64,000 nt of DNA. Source: Virgisporangium ochraceum (lineage in GTDB: Bacteria; Actinomycetota; Actinomycetes; Mycobacteriales; Micromonosporaceae). Position numbers and translations under genes: made by a program. This document shows, in pieces, positions 24,161-32,544 of the stretch (position 1 is its first letter; every line of letters begins with the position of its first letter). The notes beneath the pieces are model-generated. The model made no database searches. It saw only the letters and a list, made by a program, of their open reading frames with translations, and was not told the DNA's origin. The stretch is from positions 62,001 to 126,000 of the forward strand of contig NZ_BOPH01000088.1 of assembly GCF_016863655.1 (NCBI RefSeq), read 5' to 3'.

Positions 24161-25789
24161 GTGGGATGGGACTGCACGTTGCACGTGGTCGACGAATCCT
24201 CCTTGGCACGGTTCTCGGCACGGTTCCTGCACGGCGACCAGGTGGGCGGCGGGTCCGACGGATGGGCGGGCGCCGACCTGGTCGGGGAGGCGATACGGCT
24301 CATCCACGACGACGCTGAGCGCGGCGCGCGTGCGGTCGGTGAACTCGCGTTGTCGTATGTGTCCACCGAGACTCCGCACGTGTACAGCCGCGGGTTCGCG
24401 TTGTCGCTGTGGAACGACGACGTCATGGGCGCTCCCCTGCCGACCGAGCTGCTCGGCAGCGTCGAGAGCGCGATTCCGGAGGTGGTGCGCGCCTACCCGG
24501 TGATCGCTGGTCGGATTCCGAGGATGTTCGACGGCAACTGGTGTGTCGGCCCGTACGTGGCGGCTCGTGACGTGCCGGCACTACTGGCGCACGTGGAGCA
24601 CGTGATCGACGCGATGGTGCCCGGCGATCGCGGGCCGTACCTGCCGTTGCTCACGGTGCTGCGGGTGGCGGCCGCGGGCGGATACGCCTACTGGGAGGGC
24701 ACCGATCTTCCGGTCGCACAGGCCAATGAGGACTGGCTGGTGGGCGGCCGGCCGTCACAGGTGCGCATCGAGGCCAACCCGTTGACCAGCCCGCTGGTGC
24801 GACCCCTCGCGATCCGTGGCACGACATACCTCCTGCACGAGCAGTGGACGCTGCACGAGGTCGACGTCGCCACGTCGCCTCCGACGGTGACCACCCACGA
24901 CGCCGTGCAGGTGGTGGTCGCGGCGTTCACCCCCTGGAACACGCTCCTGGTCCGGATCGCCACCGATCGCAGCCAGCGCCCGTTTCAGTTCCGGTTGGCG
25001 GAACTGCCGGTGGAGTCCAGGGGGACGGTGCTGCCCTCGCGGTCCGGGTTGGGCGACGCCGCGACGCCACTCGCGGCAGACCTGCCATTCAAGGTCGACA
25101 AGGCGTACGCCACCGCTTCGGGAGTGCTCCTCCTGCCCGCGCGCTTTGGCCCGGTCGCGACGTACGTGCCACACGTGCTGCGCGCCGGAGGAGTCGTGGA
25201 ACGCGTCGAGGCACCGGCACCGACGTGTGGGCCGGGCGATCTCACGTGTGACGCCGCGCCGTTCGGGGACGGCTCTCTGCTGGTGATCTGGGACCGCCGG
25301 GCGTACCGCTGGGACGGTGGTAGCACGCTGGTGCCGCTCGGCGACGAAGAGTTGGGCGGCCTGGACGACCAGCTCGCCACGGTGACGCTTCCCGACGGTT
25401 CGATCGTCGGTGGGTTCGGCCGCAGGCTGGTGCGCATCGATCGCGATGGCCGACGTTCCACCGTGCTGCCACTCACCAACGTCATGGCCGTTGGGCGGGG
25501 TCCCGACGACGTGCTCGTGATCAAGGAAGGCGACAACCCCGAGGCCGACGCTCTCAAGCTGTGGTGGCCGGCCTCGCGCGAGGTCACCCATGTCCAGCCG
25601 GAGGCACTCGGCATGGAGTCAGGCCCGACGATGTCCCACTACGATCCGGTGCGCGACCTGCTGATCGCCATGCGTCCGGGTGCGTGGCACGCGGTCGACT
25701 GGTCCACACTCGCCGCGCTGCCACGCGTCGACCTGGCCGGATTCGAGGAGGAGCACACCCGGCTCGCGGCCCTCATGCGGTCGAACTGA
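24161..25789 (+). CDS. Conserved hypothetical protein with C-terminal propeller-like region
   Basis: 542 residues from GTG 24161 (VGWDCTLHVVDESSLARFSARFL), a start that fits the sequence better than the long Arg-rich extension upstream. The N-terminal part up to about 190 is alpha/beta (FMDGNWCVGPYVAARDVPALLAHVEHV, LLTVLRVAAAGGYAYWEGTDLPV). The rest has strand-rich repeats (RGTTYLLHEQWTLHEVDVAT, DGSLLVIWDRRAYRWDGGST, DGSIVGGFGRRLVRIDRDGR, DDVLVIKEGDN) typical for a beta-propeller. No signal peptide, so cytoplasmic. I know no function for this type of protein. It stands alone, 175 bp before the Sel1-repeat gene. Confidence 0.8.
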   Translation: MGWDCTLHVVDESSLARFSARFLHGDQVGGGSDGWAGADLVGEAIRLIHDDAERGARAVGELALSYVSTETPHVYSRGFALSLWNDDVMGAPLPTELLGSVESAIPEVVRAYPVIAGRIPRMFDGNWCVGPYVAARDVPALLAHVEHVIDAMVPGDRGPYLPLLTVLRVAAAGGYAYWEGTDLPVAQANEDWLVGGRPSQVRIEANPLTSPLVRPLAIRGTTYLLHEQWTLHEVDVATSPPTVTTHDAVQVVVAAFTPWNTLLVRIATDRSQRPFQFRLAELPVESRGTVLPSRSGLGDAATPLAADLPFKVDKAYATASGVLLLPARFGPVATYVPHVLRAGGVVERVEAPAPTCGPGDLTCDAAPFGDGSLLVIWDRRAYRWDGGSTLVPLGDEELGGLDDQLATVTLPDGSIVGGFGRRLVRIDRDGRRSTVLPLTNVMAVGRGPDDVLVIKEGDNPEADALKLWWPASREVTHVQPEALGMESGPTMSHYDPVRDLLIAMRPGAWHAVDWSTLAALPRVDLAGFEEEHTRLAALMRSN

Positions 25790-25964
25790 CCCGTGCCGTC
25801 AAGATCGACGTGCGGGTGTTCGTGGGCACCGCACAGCCATCAGCGAACGATTCTGGCATCGGATCGGCGGCGGGTCGGTCCCATCGGGATCAGTGCATCC
25901 GATCAGTCGATGAGTGGTCGCCGCCGGACGTGCATATGCTGCTGCCTGTGGAGGAACTGGTGCG

Positions 25965-26672
25965 TTGATCCCGACTGATATGCCCGGCGACGGCGACCTG
26001 GATCGCGCGCAGGCAGCGTGGCGGGCCGCCGCGGATGGCGGCGACGGGGCGGCGATGAACGCCCTGGGCGCGCTGCTGGCGATGCGGGGCGATCTCGATG
26101 CCGCGGCGACGTGGTTGCGGCGTGCGTCGGAGTCCGGGGTCGATGGCGCCTTGTTCAATCTTGGCCGCGTCCTGGAGATGCGCGGTGACCATGAGGCGGC
26201 GGCTGCCGCGTACCGCCGCTGTGTCGACGGCGGTGACGCGAAGGCGATGAACGCGCTCGGGAATCTCCTGCACGATCAGGGTAGAGATCCTGACGCCGAG
26301 GCGTGGTGGCGGCGGGCTGCCGAGCACGGTGACCCGAACGCCATGAACTCCCTCGCCATCCTCCTCGATGCCCGGGGCGAGGCGGCTGCTGCCGAGGACC
26401 GGCGGCGGCAAGCGGCCGAAGCTGGACATCCCCATGCCATGTACCACCTGGGTTACGCCAGCCTTCAGCGCGGCGATTCCGCAACCGCCGAACGGTGGTG
26501 GCGGCAGGCGGCCGACGCCGGATTGCCGAGCGCGATGAACGCGCTGGGATCGCTGTATGAGGATCGCGGTGACCGTGCGCGCGCCGCCACGTTGTATCAG
26601 GCCGCCGCCGATTCCGGAAGTGACCTCGCGGTTGGCAACCTTGCGCGGCTACGCGAACGGCCCGCCATCTGA
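25965..26672 (+). CDS. Sel1/TPR-repeat protein
   Basis: About 235 residues built from six or seven Sel1-like repeats of roughly 35-36 residues, each with AxxxLG-x-L...(R)GD...A...W(W/L)RRAA: for example GDGAAMNALGALLAMRGDLDAAATWLRRA, GDAKAMNALGNLLHDQGRDPDAEAWWRRA, HPHAMYHLGYASLQRGDSATAERWWRQA. Such solenoids serve as protein-protein interaction scaffolds in the cytoplasm. TTG 25965 has GAGGA 9 bp upstream and is preferred over the GTG at 25914; ATG 25980 is the alternative. No partner gene is obvious nearby. Confidence 0.85.
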   Translation: MIPTDMPGDGDLDRAQAAWRAAADGGDGAAMNALGALLAMRGDLDAAATWLRRASESGVDGALFNLGRVLEMRGDHEAAAAAYRRCVDGGDAKAMNALGNLLHDQGRDPDAEAWWRRAAEHGDPNAMNSLAILLDARGEAAAAEDRRRQAAEAGHPHAMYHLGYASLQRGDSATAERWWRQAADAGLPSAMNALGSLYEDRGDRARAATLYQAAADSGSDLAVGNLARLRERPAI

Positions 26673-26980
26673 CCGGTCGAGCTGATGACGCGGTCCAGGT
26701 GGCCGCCGCTGTCGAACACCCCGGTGCGCAGGCCGCGATCGTCCCGACCGACGAGGGGCGCCGGGCATTCCTCGGCGTCCATGACGTCGCGGTTCGTCTC
26801 GGCGACGCCGTGCGTTCCGCACGGCCGCGGTGATTGCCGCGGGCGGCGCGGTCTTGCTGATCTCCCCGTCGGGGCACGTTCGTCATGCGGCGTGGCAGGT
26901 CGGCGCCGGACAAGCATTCGAACATGCCGTCGTTGGCGCGCTGCCCTCAGGGTGTCGACACGTGATGGGAGTATCGACAG
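26673..26980. other. 300-bp spacer with possible remains of a small gene
   Basis: In the plus strand, DDAVQVAAAVEHPGAQAAIVPTDEGRRAFLG...VRLGDAV (about 26685-26830) and then VIAAGGAVLLISPSGHVRHAAWQVGAGQAFEHAVVGALP (about 26830-26945) read like protein but are separated by a stop and have no start. They may be the remnant of one gene. No family recognised. Confidence 0.3.
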
Positions 26981-27694
26981 GTGGTCGCTGCCTCGGATGA
27001 GCCGGAGCTGAGCCTGGGTGCCAGGCTCCGTGAGGCGGGCCCGGCGTTCGGGTTCCCGCCGGTCGCCCGCGCCGACGAGACCGGGCTCCTGGCGGTCGGC
27101 GGGGATCTCGGCCCGGAGCGGCTGCTCGTGGCGTATGCGAACGGGATCTTCCCGTGGCCGTCGGCGCAGGGGGAGCCGATCCCGTGGTACTGCCCGAGCC
27201 CACGGGCGGTCCTGGTTCCTGGGCAGATCCGCGTCAACCGCAGCCTGCGCCGGGCGGTGCGTCGGACGTCGTTCACCACGTCGTTCGACCGGGCCTTCGT
27301 CGACGTCATCATCGCCTGCGCTGTCGTTCCGCGCCGGGACGGCGGTACGTGGATCACCCCGGACATCGTCCGGGCCTACATCCGCCTGCACGAGCTGGGT
27401 TTCGCACATTCAGTCGAGGTGTGGAACGGAACGCGGCTGGTCGGTGGGGTTTACGGGGTCTCCATCGGCGCCGCGTTCTTCGGCGAGTCGATGTTCACGC
27501 TCGAGTCCGACGCGTCGAAGATTGCGTTGTTGCACCTGCTGGAACGGCTCGGGGCCCGTAACTATCTCCTGCTGGACTGCCAGATGATGACGTCCGTCGT
27601 GGGCAGCCTCGGCGCGGTCGAGTGGAGCCTCGACCACATCCAGGCCCAGCTGGAGAAGGCCTTGGAGCGGAAGACCGAGCGGGGACCCTGGTAG
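26981..27694 (+). CDS. aat: Leucyl/phenylalanyl-tRNA--protein transferase
   Basis: 237 residues, the normal size. The family line is unmistakable: FGFPPVARADETGLLAVGGDL, ERLLVAYANGIFPWP, PIPWYCPSPRAVLVPGQIRVNRSLRRAVRR, GTWITPDIVRAYIRLHELGFAHSVEVW, LVGGVYGVSIGAAFFGESMFT, ASKIALLHLLERLGARNYLLLDCQMMTSVVGSLGA. The enzyme transfers Leu, Phe or Met from a charged tRNA to the N-terminal Arg or Lys of proteins and so marks them for ClpS/ClpAP-type degradation (N-end rule). Cytosolic. The start GTG 26981 gives the usual N-terminus. It is the one housekeeping-like gene in the window. Confidence 0.97.
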   Translation: MVAASDEPELSLGARLREAGPAFGFPPVARADETGLLAVGGDLGPERLLVAYANGIFPWPSAQGEPIPWYCPSPRAVLVPGQIRVNRSLRRAVRRTSFTTSFDRAFVDVIIACAVVPRRDGGTWITPDIVRAYIRLHELGFAHSVEVWNGTRLVGGVYGVSIGAAFFGESMFTLESDASKIALLHLLERLGARNYLLLDCQMMTSVVGSLGAVEWSLDHIQAQLEKALERKTERGPW

Positions 27695-27731
27695 GTCGAC
27701 GTCGGCGCAGGGTTGTTCACGGGGCCTTCGC

Positions 27732-27941
27732 TCATAGCCGAGACAACAGGCGGAAGAACGCCTCGGCGGTGTCCTCTGGCGCCAGCCAGGAAGCGGTGAA
27801 CTCCGGGCCGTCGATAGACACTTCGAGGCTCTCGTCGTCGACCGCCTCGTCCGGCGTGCGACCTACGCCGAGTGAGACGTGGCTGCCGCGTGATCGGAAG
27901 TACCAGAACCGCCCGTCGGCCAGGGTCCCGTCCATCTGCAC
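27732..27941 (-). CDS. Small conserved hypothetical protein
   Basis: 69 residues (GTG 27941 or ATG 27935): MDGTLADGRFWYFRSRGSHVSLGVGRTPDEAVDDES then LEVSIDGPEFTASWLAPEDTAEAFFRLL. The pattern of a strand with WYFRxRG and a VSLGVGxTxDEAV turn, followed by a C-terminal helix, is known from many small actinobacterial proteins of unknown role. It runs convergent to aat with a 37-bp gap and sits just after the 28363 gene in the same direction. Confidence 0.6.
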   Translation of the reverse strand: MQMDGTLADGRFWYFRSRGSHVSLGVGRTPDEAVDDESLEVSIDGPEFTASWLAPEDTAEAFFRLLSRL

Positions 27942-27979
27942 CGGGGCACCGCGTCAGCTTGGACACCACCACGACCGCG

Positions 27980-28363
27980 TCACAACGATGGCGGCTTGCA
28001 CCAACGGTCTCTCAGGCTCGTCATCACCTCGGGTTCGCTGAACCCTCCGTAGGTGGGCTCGGGGTCGATGCGCAGGGCCCGCCAGACGGCCCGTGCGGTG
28101 GCCTCGTGGACGTCACCGACCCCGGTTTCGCCGGTGGCGGTGCGGATGTCGGTTACGGCCAGCCGCAGCCCGTTGCCGCTGGCCGCGATCGCGCGTACCG
28201 CTGTCCAAGCGCCACAGGCCGCTTCCTGCCGTACGTCGTCGCTGTCGTCGGGAGGCGACTCCACCATGACCGTCAGATCGGTCGTGCCCGTCACCTCGAC
28301 GGTGACCGCGGCGAAACGCGCCCACCGATCGGTGCGCTGGGCGATCTCCACCGTCGTAGCCAC
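27980..28363 (-). CDS. Hypothetical protein
   Basis: 127 residues from GTG 28363 (VATTVEIAQRTDRWARFAAVTVEVTG). Strand-rich first half with LTVMVESPPDD, then a long helix DVRQEAACGAWTAVRAIAASGNGLRLAVTDIRTATGETGVGDVHEATARAVWRAL and a short C-terminal tail. This layout resembles the domain IV/V-type alpha-beta sandwich of translation GTPases (strand, helix with GxxxAxRAI, strand with VTDI), but this is only a visual impression. No ribosome site stands out. Family not recognised. Confidence 0.6.
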   Translation of the reverse strand: MATTVEIAQRTDRWARFAAVTVEVTGTTDLTVMVESPPDDSDDVRQEAACGAWTAVRAIAASGNGLRLAVTDIRTATGETGVGDVHEATARAVWRALRIDPEPTYGGFSEPEVMTSLRDRWCKPPSL

Positions 28364-28503
28364 TCTGCGATTTTCGCGCCCGGGAGCTGATCCCGAACAT
28401 CCGGTCACGCCGCGATGAAGCAAGGCCGTCCGGTCGCGTCCTGTCTGGTGGGCGGGAAGGTGCCGTGCCGGAAGTCAGGCTCCGGGGGTGCGTCGCCGGT
28501 TGC

Positions 28504-28875
28504 TCAATGAGCCTCTTGGTCGCGCAGGTCCGTGATCCGGGAGCGGGACACCACGAGGGTCGCCTCGATGCGGAAGATCTTGAGTTTTCCGACGGCGACC
28601 AGGTCGAACAGGGCGGCTCGTGGGGCGCCGAGCAGGGCCACGGCCTCCTCGACGCTGACCAGGTCGGGCGGTGGGGCCGAGCCGAACCGCTCCAGGTCAA
28701 GGTCGAAGAAGCTCAGGCGCTGCTTCCACAAGAAATACTCGTGGATCAGCCGGCTCCGGTCGCGGCCCTCCGGGAACTCGGCGAGAAACTCATCAAGCAG
28801 GTCGAACAGGCCATCCACCGCCTGCCGATCGTCGTCGGGCGCCGTCGGCCGCGGCACCGCCTGCGGCGCGGCCAC
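28504..28875 (-). CDS. Excisionase-like helix-turn-helix protein
   Basis: 123 residues. The C-terminal 55 (LVSVEEAVALLGAPRAALFDLVAVGKLKIFRIEATLVVSRSRITDL) follow the MerR-like winged helix of excisionase/AlpA-type (HTH_17) proteins: S-x-x-E-A-A-x-L-L-G-x-x-x-x-x-x-x-L-V-x-x-G-x-L-x-x-x-R. The N-terminal half contains a helix bundle (VDGLFDLLDEFLAEFPEGRDRSRLIHEYFLWKQRLSFFDLDL). It probably binds DNA; no integrase is nearby. The ATG at 28875 or an internal start could be used. Confidence 0.55.
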   Translation of the reverse strand: MAAPQAVPRPTAPDDDRQAVDGLFDLLDEFLAEFPEGRDRSRLIHEYFLWKQRLSFFDLDLERFGSAPPPDLVSVEEAVALLGAPRAALFDLVAVGKLKIFRIEATLVVSRSRITDLRDQEAH

Positions 28876-29093
28876 AGCGATGGCCAGCCCGGGCCACTCG
28901 ATTCGAGGTGTGCGCCATGAATCCGACTCGCGCGAAGTACGAACTCGACACCGCCGACGTCGCCGCGCTTCTCGGTCACCCGGTCATGCAGATCCTCGCG
29001 CACTACTGACGGCGCGATAGGCGCGCGGATATGCCGCGCTCCGCTTGGTTGTCGACGTGAGAGATATCCTGTTCATCGTCGCCAGGCATTGTT

Positions 29094-29158
29094 CGGTGAT
29101 GCACGTTGATCGCATCAAGGGGAGAAGCCTGCACGGTGATGCACCTTGATCGCATCAA
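29094..29158. repeat. Two 25-bp direct repeats 40 bp apart, each with a TTGAT-CGC-ATCAA dyad
   Basis: CGGTGATGCACGTTGATCGC ATCAA at 29094-29118 recurs at 29134-29158 with one base changed. Each copy contains the palindrome TTGAT(CGC)ATCAA and the wider inverted repeat TGATGC-N9-GCATCA. A pair of identical dyads four helical turns apart upstream of the gene at 29324 is what a cooperative operator looks like. The remainder of 29010-29323 holds no gene I can support. Confidence 0.6.
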
Positions 29159-29323
29159 TGGGCGTAGCGGTCACCGCTCGAAATCTGATCCGGCAGCTCG
29201 AACCCTGGAGGTCGAAGGTGCGTGTCGTCGAAGCAGCGTCGAGGTGGATGCCGCGTGAGCACCCAGCCGGGGGAGAAGTGCGCACGCCATTCTCGACACC
29301 TGAGGCTGTCGAGGCCGTGTCGA

Positions 29324-29950
29324 ATGGATGAGGCGGAATTCTGGCTACTGGATGTCGTCGTTCTCGCCCGGGTCCGTCTGGACTGGCTGCTCTGTGAAGA
29401 CCTGGAGGAGGCACTGAATCGTCCAGGGCACGGATTGGACCCGGACGCCCTGCTGGACCTGATGGATCGGCTCTTTCGCGGCGGGGTCATCTACGCCGCG
29501 GGTCCGGTGCGGAATGGCGACCGCGCGGAGTCGGACCGGCCCTTACCGCGATCCGAGATCGAGGCGGCGCTGGACGGCTCGGAGCCGACCGTCTCGTACG
29601 GGATGACCTCACGGGGCGGCGCACTCTGGGAGGCTGTGACCAGGCCGGACTGGAGCCGCTTCCTCGATGAGCTCGCGGGTACCGATCCCGACGAGGTCGA
29701 GGTATCCGGCTTCGATCGCGATCGCGTGGCCGCCCACCTCCGGCGGCACACTCTGTGGCCTATCGTGCCGGACAGCGAACGATGGGAAGCGTTGATTCCG
29801 TGGCAGGCCACGTACTGGAAGACCTTCCCGCGTGGATACCGCGTGACCGCAGGATGGAACACCGAAGAGCCGACCAAGACGCCCGACTGGGACGTCTACA
29901 ACCAGTGGATCCGGTGGTACGACAACCCGTACGACGCTCGAGCCACGTAG
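29324..29950 (+). CDS. Hypothetical protein
   Basis: 208 residues from ATG 29324 (MDEAEFWLLDVVVLARVRLDWLLCEDLEEALN). The first 60 residues look like a small winged helix (DPDALLDLMDRLFRGGVIYAA as recognition part). The second half is Trp- and Arg-rich: GGALWEAVTRPDWSRFLDELAG, HTLWPIVPDSERWEALIPWQATYWKTFPRGYRVTAGW, DVYNQWIRWYDNPYDAR. I recognise no family. The 40-bp repeat pair lies 165 bp upstream and may control it. Confidence 0.7.
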   Translation: MDEAEFWLLDVVVLARVRLDWLLCEDLEEALNRPGHGLDPDALLDLMDRLFRGGVIYAAGPVRNGDRAESDRPLPRSEIEAALDGSEPTVSYGMTSRGGALWEAVTRPDWSRFLDELAGTDPDEVEVSGFDRDRVAAHLRRHTLWPIVPDSERWEALIPWQATYWKTFPRGYRVTAGWNTEEPTKTPDWDVYNQWIRWYDNPYDARAT

Positions 29951-30108
29951 CACAGGTAATCACCGGCCACGAGACGGTGGGCCGTTCTCAGCCGTCGAGT
30001 TCGAAGCGGCGCTGCCTGGCGAGCGCGACAATCCCTTGCGGCGGCTCGGCGTCGGTCGCTACCGCCCTCCCAGAAGTACCCATTGGGCTCGCGGCCGAGG
30101 GGCATTGT

Positions 30109-31083
30109 TCACCAGAGTTGCTGCTGTCCCGGTATGGCGTCGACAGGGTCGGGCACCTGCCAGAGCCGCACTGTGTCGTCGCGATGGCTGGAGGTGATCC
30201 AGCGGCCGTGGCCGTCGGTGGTGGCGACGGAGTTGTGCGTCATGGGCAGCCCGTAGTGGAGGTCGGTTGTGCGGGTGAGGGTGCGGGTGGACAGCAGCAG
30301 GTGTTCCTCGTGCTCGTCGCCGGTGTCGACAGCGAGGAGGACGTACCGGTCGCTGACCAGTGCGGCAGCCTCCATGACCGGTCGGTCGGCGGGGTGGTGG
30401 CCGGTCAGGTCGGCCGTGTGCCGGGTGATGGCGGCTTTCCCGGTGTGCAGATCGTGGATGGAGATCTGGCTGTCGTCGTGGGGCATGGCCAGGTAGCGGT
30501 CGCCGGTGGAGGTGAAGCCGGTGAGGAAGCCGCCGGGGAGGTTGCGTCCGGTGATCCGCCGGTCCTCCAGCCATGTCAGGTGGTTCAGTGGTGTGTCCTG
30601 CCCCATTGCCACGGACAGCCCGAGCCGGCGCTGGTCGGGATGGGGCCAGAAGTAGGCAGCCCCGACGGACGAGTCGAGCGTGACGCGATCGATCTCGTCC
30701 CCGCTTACAGCGTCGTAGGCGACCAGGTGGTCTCCGGTGGGCAGGTACACCCACAGCACACCCCGGGTATCGAGATGGCAGTTCGGTTCGCAGGGAAGGC
30801 CGGCTCGTTCGATGCTGAGTTCGCGCCGCCAGATCAGCCGGCCCTGCCGGTCACACACGACGAGCTCGTCGAGGCTGACCACGGCCAGATGCCGGGTGGA
30901 GACGCTGACCCGCAACCGCTGCGCTGCTGTCGGCACGTCGACGCGCACCACGCTGCCCAGAACCTCGTCCATGACGATCACCGTCGGCTCGTCACGGTGT
31001 GCGGCCACCCAGCCGACCCCATCGACGTGGCTGATCGGCGACTGCGTCGGTACAGCGGCCTCCGCGATCAGGACCGGTCGCAC
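30109..31083 (-). CDS. Cytoplasmic WD40-like beta-propeller protein
   Basis: 324 residues from GTG 31083 (VRPVLIAEAAVPTQSPISHVDGVGWVAAH); the frame is open further but that part is Arg/Ser-rich. Propeller blades are seen as strand clusters: LAVVSLDELVVCDRQGRLIWRREL, GVLWVYLPTGDHLVAYDAVSGDEIDRVTL, GDRYLAMPHDDSQISIHDLHTGKAAI, DRYVLLAVDTGDEHEEHLLLSTRTL, GRWITSSHRDDTVRLWQVPDP. The last one is a true WD motif. No signal peptide. Role unknown; such proteins usually form a docking surface. Confidence 0.75.
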   Translation of the reverse strand: MRPVLIAEAAVPTQSPISHVDGVGWVAAHRDEPTVIVMDEVLGSVVRVDVPTAAQRLRVSVSTRHLAVVSLDELVVCDRQGRLIWRRELSIERAGLPCEPNCHLDTRGVLWVYLPTGDHLVAYDAVSGDEIDRVTLDSSVGAAYFWPHPDQRRLGLSVAMGQDTPLNHLTWLEDRRITGRNLPGGFLTGFTSTGDRYLAMPHDDSQISIHDLHTGKAAITRHTADLTGHHPADRPVMEAAALVSDRYVLLAVDTGDEHEEHLLLSTRTLTRTTDLHYGLPMTHNSVATTDGHGRWITSSHRDDTVRLWQVPDPVDAIPGQQQLW

Positions 31084-31165
31084 CGCGGCAGCATAAGACC
31101 TGCAAAGACCTAGTGACACCGAGCCATGACCACGTCGGCAAGGGGTGCCGCTGAGGGTCGGGTCG

Positions 31166-31630
31166 TCACTCCGACAGGTCGTCGAGCGGTGGCAGGTCAA
31201 GCGCGGCGATGAACCGTGCTGTCTTGACCTCGACGAAGACCTCGCCGTCATCGACGTTCGTGTCGTCGTCCGGGTCCAGTTCGGCGGGGTCACGATCAGC
31301 CGCCAGGAAGGCGACCAGTTCGGCGGCCTTCACGCCCTGCTCCGGGTCCGAGCCCCCGTGGTACCGGGCCCACCATTGGGCCAGCCCGTGAGCCTCGCGG
31401 GTCACATCGGTCGGCTCCGAGGCATCGGGGTCCTCGAAGTAGGTGCGTGGTGTGAAGCCAAGGAAGGCGACGCCGCTGCCAGACCCGGCCGGGCGGTAGA
31501 TGACAGTTGCGATGTCACTGTCGTGGATGTCAACCAGCAGCCACGGTTCGTCATCGGCCGGAGTCTCGTCGTCAGCCTGGTGGGACGTCCAGTGGCGGCC
31601 GTCGAACAGGTAGGTGCCGAAGAAACCCAC
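31166..31630 (-). CDS. Conserved hypothetical acidic protein
   Basis: 154 residues. GTG 31630 is preceded by GGAGGAG with ideal spacing, which decides the start against the longer frame from 31783. The protein begins VGFFGTYLFDGRHWTSHQAD, has strands PWLLVDIHDSDIATVIYRPAGSGSGVAFLGFTPRTYFED, a helix HGLAQWWARYHGG and an acidic C-terminal region (DPAELDPDDDTNVDDGEVFVEVKTARFIAAL). It is followed after 82 bp by the propeller gene in the same direction. No family recognised. Confidence 0.7.
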   Translation of the reverse strand: MGFFGTYLFDGRHWTSHQADDETPADDEPWLLVDIHDSDIATVIYRPAGSGSGVAFLGFTPRTYFEDPDASEPTDVTREAHGLAQWWARYHGGSDPEQGVKAAELVAFLAADRDPAELDPDDDTNVDDGEVFVEVKTARFIAALDLPPLDDLSE

Positions 31631-31841
31631 GATCGATCTCCTCCGTGACGGTGATGCCATCCGAGCAAGAAGAGATGGTCGCATGAGCCCGGCCGGCAAA
31701 CCGCCAAGTTCGGCTGTCCACGCCGCGAACGGCGGGCGGCCGTGCGGATCCGCCGCGAGGAGCGCGGCTCGACCAGGAGTCACGGCACGAGGGTTCCTCG
31801 ACTCGTCATCCCGCGTTCATGCGGGTGGTACGGTCGCCGCC

Positions 31842-32435
31842 GTGTGGTCGTCGCCGAAGATCCGCTGCCGTGTGGGCGGATGGCATGAGGCGAGTTCGGC
31901 GCGACTGACCGTGGTCACCGCCCGCACGTCGGAGGTGATCGCGCGGGCGGCCAGCCTCGATGCCGAGGCCCGCTATTGGCAAGGTACGCCGAATGACCTC
32001 GCTCTCCCGGACGTCGCGTCCGGCTCCGACCCCTACGTCGCCTCGCCAGGGTATGAGGCATTCGTGGGCCGCGAGCGGCGCACCAACCGGCTACTGGTCG
32101 ACATCAGCCTCTCCTACCATGACGGCCGGTTCCAGGTCGGGGGCAACGTAGCGGCGGGCCACCGCCGCCAGGGATACGGACGCGAGGCACTGGGCATGGT
32201 CTGCGTCATCGCACACCGGCACCTGGGAATCGCGGAACTTTACGCCAGCTGCGAGGTTTCCAACGACGCGAGCCGGCGCTGGCTTGCCTCATGCGGGTTC
32301 GCCCCTACGCCGGGACCGCCACGGATCACGCTGTCCAACGGACGGGTGGTCGAGGCGTGCTGGTGGCGGCACGTCGACCGCGCGCCGCGGCTGCGCTGCC
32401 GCAACGACGTCTGGGCCGAACGCATCTGCCGCTGA
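31842..32435 (+). CDS. GNAT family N-acetyltransferase
   Basis: About 197 residues. The GNAT core is seen as LLVDISLSYHDGRFQVGGNVAAGHRRQGYGREALGMVCVIAHRHLGIAELYASCEVSNDASRRWLASCGF: strand 4, the acetyl-CoA pyrophosphate loop RRQGYG and the N-x-x-S-x-x-x-x-x-x-x-C-G-F motif. It transfers an acetyl group from acetyl-CoA to an amine; the acceptor is unknown. The start is uncertain (frame open from 31614); GTG 31842 begins just before RVGGWHEASSARLTVVTARTSE. It overlaps no other gene and leads into LAL regulator 2 by 110 bp. Confidence 0.8.
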   Translation: MWSSPKIRCRVGGWHEASSARLTVVTARTSEVIARAASLDAEARYWQGTPNDLALPDVASGSDPYVASPGYEAFVGRERRTNRLLVDISLSYHDGRFQVGGNVAAGHRRQGYGREALGMVCVIAHRHLGIAELYASCEVSNDASRRWLASCGFAPTPGPPRITLSNGRVVEACWWRHVDRAPRLRCRNDVWAERICR

Positions 32436-32544
32436 TCGTGCTCCCGCCGCCTTCACAACGCCCGCGAGCGGCTGCTCGACAGCCTGGGGACGTCGGCAGA
32501 CCGCCTTCCGGGCACTAACAGGTGCCAACGCACAAGACGTCCTC

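Noticed and set aside
28918..29010. 30-residue plus-strand frame MNPTRAKYELDTADVAALLG...
   Set aside because: Has GAGGTG before ATG and a hint of a helix-turn-helix start, but it is too short and has no context; may be a fragment.
29992..30105. Minus-strand MPLGREPNGYFWEG, similar to the PNGYFWEG box of Imm51 proteins
   Set aside because: Only about 12 residues match before the frame breaks; too little to call an immunity gene remnant.
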